Positions 61,644-64,000 of a DNA stretch of 64,000 bases are shown here, in pieces. Source of the DNA: Leisingera sp. ANG-M1 (GTDB taxonomy: Bacteria; Pseudomonadota; Alphaproteobacteria; Rhodobacterales; Rhodobacteraceae); the NCBI RefSeq assembly GCF_000813745.1, contig NZ_JWLC01000025.1, forward strand, positions 1-64,000. Reading direction: 5' to 3'. The position numbers and the translations under genes were made by a program. The notes under the pieces are model-generated. The model had not been told where the DNA came from. It was given only the letters and a program-made list of their open reading frames with translations, and did no database searches. The stretch's first letter is position 1. The number at the start of each line of letters is the position of its first letter.

Positions 61644-63243
61644 CATAGCCTCCGCGTTCGATCACTGCCGAGATGACGGTGAATTTATCTGATTTCATGG
61701 CCTCTTGCAGGGCGGTGCGCAGCTCGGTTTGGCTGGTGACGGTCACCCCGTTGCCACCGAATGCTCGGCCCATGGCAGCAAAGTCATGCTCGGCAAAGTC
61801 GACACCGCCATTGGCCAGCTGGCGCTGGCGCTGTTTCAGCTCGATCAGCGCAAGGCTGGCATCGGCAAAGACTACGAAAATGGGTGCCACTCCCAACTCG
61901 GCAGCGGTAGACAGCTCGCCTGCGACCATCAGGAAGCCGGCATCGCCCGAAAAGCTGACCACCGGCCGCTCCGGCTGCGCCAGCTTGCGCCCGATCGCCA
62001 TCGGCACCGCGCAGCCCATGGTGCAGAGCGCCGAGGACTGGATCAGCCCGCGCGGTTCCTGGCAGCCCCACATCTGGCTGAGCAGGATCCGGTGCGCGCC
62101 GCTGTCGGCGGTGGCCAGCGTCTCGGGCGGCAGGGTGGCGCGGCATTCGGCGATGACGCCAGCCGGGCTCCAGGTGCTGTCCTGCGGGAAGGCTTCGGCC
62201 AAGGCAGCTTTGACGGCGATGGGGCGGCCATTGTCCCAAGTCTCACGTGCCGGGGTGCCTAGCGAGAGCGCATCCACTGTGGGGGCAATCGCAGTCAGGA
62301 AGTTCAGACCCGCCTGATGCATGTAGTGGGTGTTGGCCTCGGGCGCGATGTCGATGACGTTCTGGGTTTCCACGTCCCAGACGTTGCGCCAGCCGGGCCG
62401 CATCTCAATCGGGTCGTATCCGATGGAAAGCACCAGATCCGCCTCCTGCACCAGCGGGAGCAGGTGCTTGTCGGCCAGCGGCGACAGGCCCGCTCCGCCC
62501 AGGCAGAGGGGGTGGTGCTCGGGGATGATCCCCTTGGCCTTGTAGCTGGTGATGAACGGGATCTGATGTTTCTCGACAAATGCGCGGATAGCGGGCCCGG
62601 CATTTTCCTGCAGCGCATCAAGGCCGATCACCGCCACTGGCCGCGCCGAGGCCGCCAGCCAGGCACGCGCCTGCGCCAATGCTTCGCCGCTTGGCGCGCT
62701 TGCACTTGCAGGCGCGCGGCGGATGCCCCGCTCCCTGGCCGGCGCGTCTGCGGTTGAGATTGGCACGTCGATATGAACCGGCCCGTTGCGCGGTTCAGTT
62801 GCAATGGCAACAGCCTTGTCGGCGATCAGGTCAGCCGCTTCAGCGTCCAGCCGGAAGGTGGCCTTGGTGATCGGCGTGAAGACAGCGCGGTGGTCGAGCA
62901 CCTGATGGGTGTAGCTTTGCTCCTCGGCGGCATCGACGCAGCCGGTCAGCACCAGCATCGGCACCCGGTCCTGATGGGCGTTGGCCACCACATTGATGCC
63001 GTTCAGCGCGCCAGGCCCAAGGGTTGCGACCAGAATGACCGGCGCGCCATCGGCATGATGCACACCTTCGCCGATAAAGCCCGCGCAGTTTTCATGCTTG
63101 GCCAGATGAAAAGCGATGCCTGCCTTGGTGAGCGCATCCACCAGGGTCAGCACCTCGCCGCCGGGCATGCCGAATGCATGGCGGCAGCCCGCCTCGTAAA
63201 GCCGCCGGGCCAGAACGTCAGCCGCACGCAAGGGTTCTGTCAT
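61630..63243 (-). CDS. Thiamine-pyrophosphate-dependent enzyme (acetolactate synthase-like)
   Basis: A 537-residue TPP enzyme. The catalytic Glu51 is in LAKHENCAGFIGEG, the central domain has ARPVAVIGLDAL, and the TPP-Mg motif is GDAGFLMVAGELSTAAELG (late domain). It belongs to the acetolactate synthase/oxalyl-CoA decarboxylase/benzaldehyde lyase superfamily; the exact reaction is not recognised. No small regulatory subunit is present, so true biosynthetic acetolactate synthase is unlikely. It overlaps a class III CoA-transferase gene by 14 bp. Start MTEPLRAADV at 63243 is preferred over a longer frame that has no ribosome-binding site. Confidence 0.86.
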   Translation of the reverse strand: MTEPLRAADVLARRLYEAGCRHAFGMPGGEVLTLVDALTKAGIAFHLAKHENCAGFIGEGVHHADGAPVILVATLGPGALNGINVVANAHQDRVPMLVLTGCVDAAEEQSYTHQVLDHRAVFTPITKATFRLDAEAADLIADKAVAIATEPRNGPVHIDVPISTADAPARERGIRRAPASASAPSGEALAQARAWLAASARPVAVIGLDALQENAGPAIRAFVEKHQIPFITSYKAKGIIPEHHPLCLGGAGLSPLADKHLLPLVQEADLVLSIGYDPIEMRPGWRNVWDVETQNVIDIAPEANTHYMHQAGLNFLTAIAPTVDALSLGTPARETWDNGRPIAVKAALAEAFPQDSTWSPAGVIAECRATLPPETLATADSGAHRILLSQMWGCQEPRGLIQSSALCTMGCAVPMAIGRKLAQPERPVVSFSGDAGFLMVAGELSTAAELGVAPIFVVFADASLALIELKQRQRQLANGGVDFAEHDFAAMGRAFGGNGVTVTSQTELRTALQEAMKSDKFTVISAVIERGGYDGRI

Positions 63244-63305
63244 CTTGTCTGTCCAATCCGTTGATTTGCCGCCAGATTGCCGAGGCTGTGCGCGCGCGCA
63301 AGCCC

Positions 63306-63323
63306 TCTCACGCCAGTGTGAGA
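63306..63323. repeat. Hairpin near repeat element copy 5
   Basis: TCTCAC-gccagt-GTGAGA, a perfect 6-bp stem 36 bp before the GTATTT element, in the gap upstream of the TPP-enzyme gene. Confidence 0.45.
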
Positions 63324-63358
63324 ATTGCTGCGGCGGAATTTGGCGCAAATGAGGGGAT

Positions 63359-63387
63359 TAGGTATTTGAGACCAGAAAGAAGCGGCA
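63359..63387 (+). repeat. Intergenic GTATTT/AGAAAGA element, copy 5
   Basis: TAGGTATTTGAGACCAGAAA then GAAGCGGCA. It is close to copies 1 and 4 and ends 5 bp from the DUF302 stop codon. Confidence 0.65.
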
Positions 63388-63391
63388 AGGG

Positions 63392-63862
63392 TTATTTCCG
63401 GGCCCGCTCGGCGATCAGTGCAAAGCGGCGGTCAAGCTGGGCCGCCAGATTTACCAGCTCTTCGCCGCCTTCGCCGGCGTAAGGCGCAAAGACAAAGGAG
63501 GGCAGCTTGTAGGCCAGAGTGGCGCTGCCGTCCGCTTCTTCGGTCACATATATGCGGACCGGGGCTTCGATCATCGCAGCGGTGGAGAGCGCCAGGATTT
63601 TCACAGCGAAGTCATTGTTGAAGAGGCCAATCACCCGGTTGCCGGGGATGGTGATGCCGCGGGCGGCGGCGGCCTTGGTCGGGCCTGCCTGCGTAACCAC
63701 GCCCATGCCTTCGGCCTTGGCGGCGGTTCTGACATCCTGGATCAGCTGTTCATAGGTCTTGGAGGTTTCATGCACTGCCCAGCCATCACGCGGCGCGATG
63801 TTTCCTGCGGCCGCGGCAGAGGCTGCCAGGGCAAGAACGGCTGTCAGGCGCTTGAAATACAT
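63392..63862 (-). CDS. Secreted DUF302 protein
   Basis: A 156-residue protein with a signal peptide (MYFKRLTAVLALAASAAAAGN) and a DUF302 domain (residues 35-140: SKTYEQLIQDVRTAAKAEGMGVVTQAGPTKAAAARGI, NRVIGLFNNDFAVKILALSTAAMIEAPVRIYVTEEADGSATLAYKLPSFVFAPY). DUF302 proteins may bind heme or small molecules; no activity is proven. The start at 63862 is the only good one. It is monocistronic on the minus strand and ends next to a GTATTT element. Between it and the right edge (63863-64000) no gene is seen. Confidence 0.88.
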   Translation of the reverse strand: MYFKRLTAVLALAASAAAAGNIAPRDGWAVHETSKTYEQLIQDVRTAAKAEGMGVVTQAGPTKAAAARGITIPGNRVIGLFNNDFAVKILALSTAAMIEAPVRIYVTEEADGSATLAYKLPSFVFAPYAGEGGEELVNLAAQLDRRFALIAERARK

Positions 63863-64000
63863 GCAATGTCTCCGGTTTGCTTGGGTCCTTGTTTAAGCCA
63901 AGCAGGCCGGGCGGTGTTTCACAATCCTGTGCGGCAAGCGGCAATCCGCCCGCCAGGGCTGAAGCCTGCGCGTGCCCCGAACGGGGCGCGCTCCGCCTGA

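Noticed and set aside
61630-63243. Naming the TPP enzyme ilvB (biosynthetic acetolactate synthase)
   Set aside because: No regulatory small-subunit gene follows and the neighbour is a CoA-transferase; only the superfamily can be supported.

Overview
The window is chromosomal DNA from a GC-rich alphaproteobacterium, most likely a marine Rhodobacteraceae of the Roseobacter group (Leisingera/Phaeobacter/Ruegeria type). That placement is inferred from gene content and codon use: a Hint-domain protein, several acyl-CoA ligases and dehydrogenases, a NADP malic enzyme with a phosphotransacetylase tail, two sulfotransferases, an opgCGH operon, a Pha-type multisubunit antiporter and a SelD fused to an oxidoreductase. 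No rRNA, tRNA, CRISPR array, transposase, integrase or phage gene is visible. The window looks like core chromosome with small accessory inserts.

Layout. 1-8.2 kb: the start of glyA (cut by the window edge), divergent nadK, an amidase, propionyl-CoA synthetase (prpE) behind an operator-rich upstream region, a GFA-family protein and malic enzyme. 8.3-13.2 kb: a VOC/cupin protein, then the nucleoside-salvage run cdd-deoA-deoB-upp, with related inverted repeats in front of cdd and upp. 13.4-20.3 kb: a SPOR-domain cell-envelope protein, a membrane protein resembling a degenerate M48 peptidase, an acyl-CoA ligase, a DMT transporter, a sulfotransferase and a Hint-domain protein. 20.3-29.5 kb: a leftward fatty-acid beta-oxidation cluster (two MerR regulators, two acyl-CoA dehydrogenases with a small possible ribbon-helix-helix protein between them, a GST-like protein, thiolase, cupin, FadB-type protein). 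29.6-31.9 kb: two hotdog thioesterases and a MATE exporter. 31.9-39.7 kb: arsC-like/pyrD/DUF952 overlapping genes, a secreted 5'-nucleotidase, a GST, DUF1992, a TPR-sulfotransferase, an SRAP protein and a MarR regulator. 39.8-46.3 kb: the selenium tRNA-modification genes mnmH and selD, separated by a pair of predicted lipoprotein metallohydrolases. 46.4-52.3 kb: mrp/pha cation/proton antiporter A-C-D-E-F-G. 52.6-53.9 kb: a rhodanese and a polyhydroxybutyrate-depolymerase-like esterase. 54.2-60.2 kb: a TTC38-like TPR gene followed by opgC-opgG-opgH for periplasmic glucans. 60.4-63.9 kb: a class III CoA-transferase overlapping a TPP-dependent enzyme, and a secreted DUF302 protein.

How the genes fit together. 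Much of the window is acyl-CoA metabolism: propionate activation, fatty-acid or branched-acid oxidation, thioesterases and a CoA-transferase/TPP enzyme pair. Malic enzyme can link the resulting C4 acids to pyruvate. A second theme is the cell envelope and osmotic response (opg operon, Mrp antiporter, SPOR protein). The least explained features are non-coding or small: a five-copy intergenic element (GTATTT...AGAAAGA) usually found beside GC hairpins, a perfect 34-bp palindrome, paired operator-like repeats in the nucleoside operon, and the uncharacterised lipoprotein hydrolase pair between mnmH and selD.
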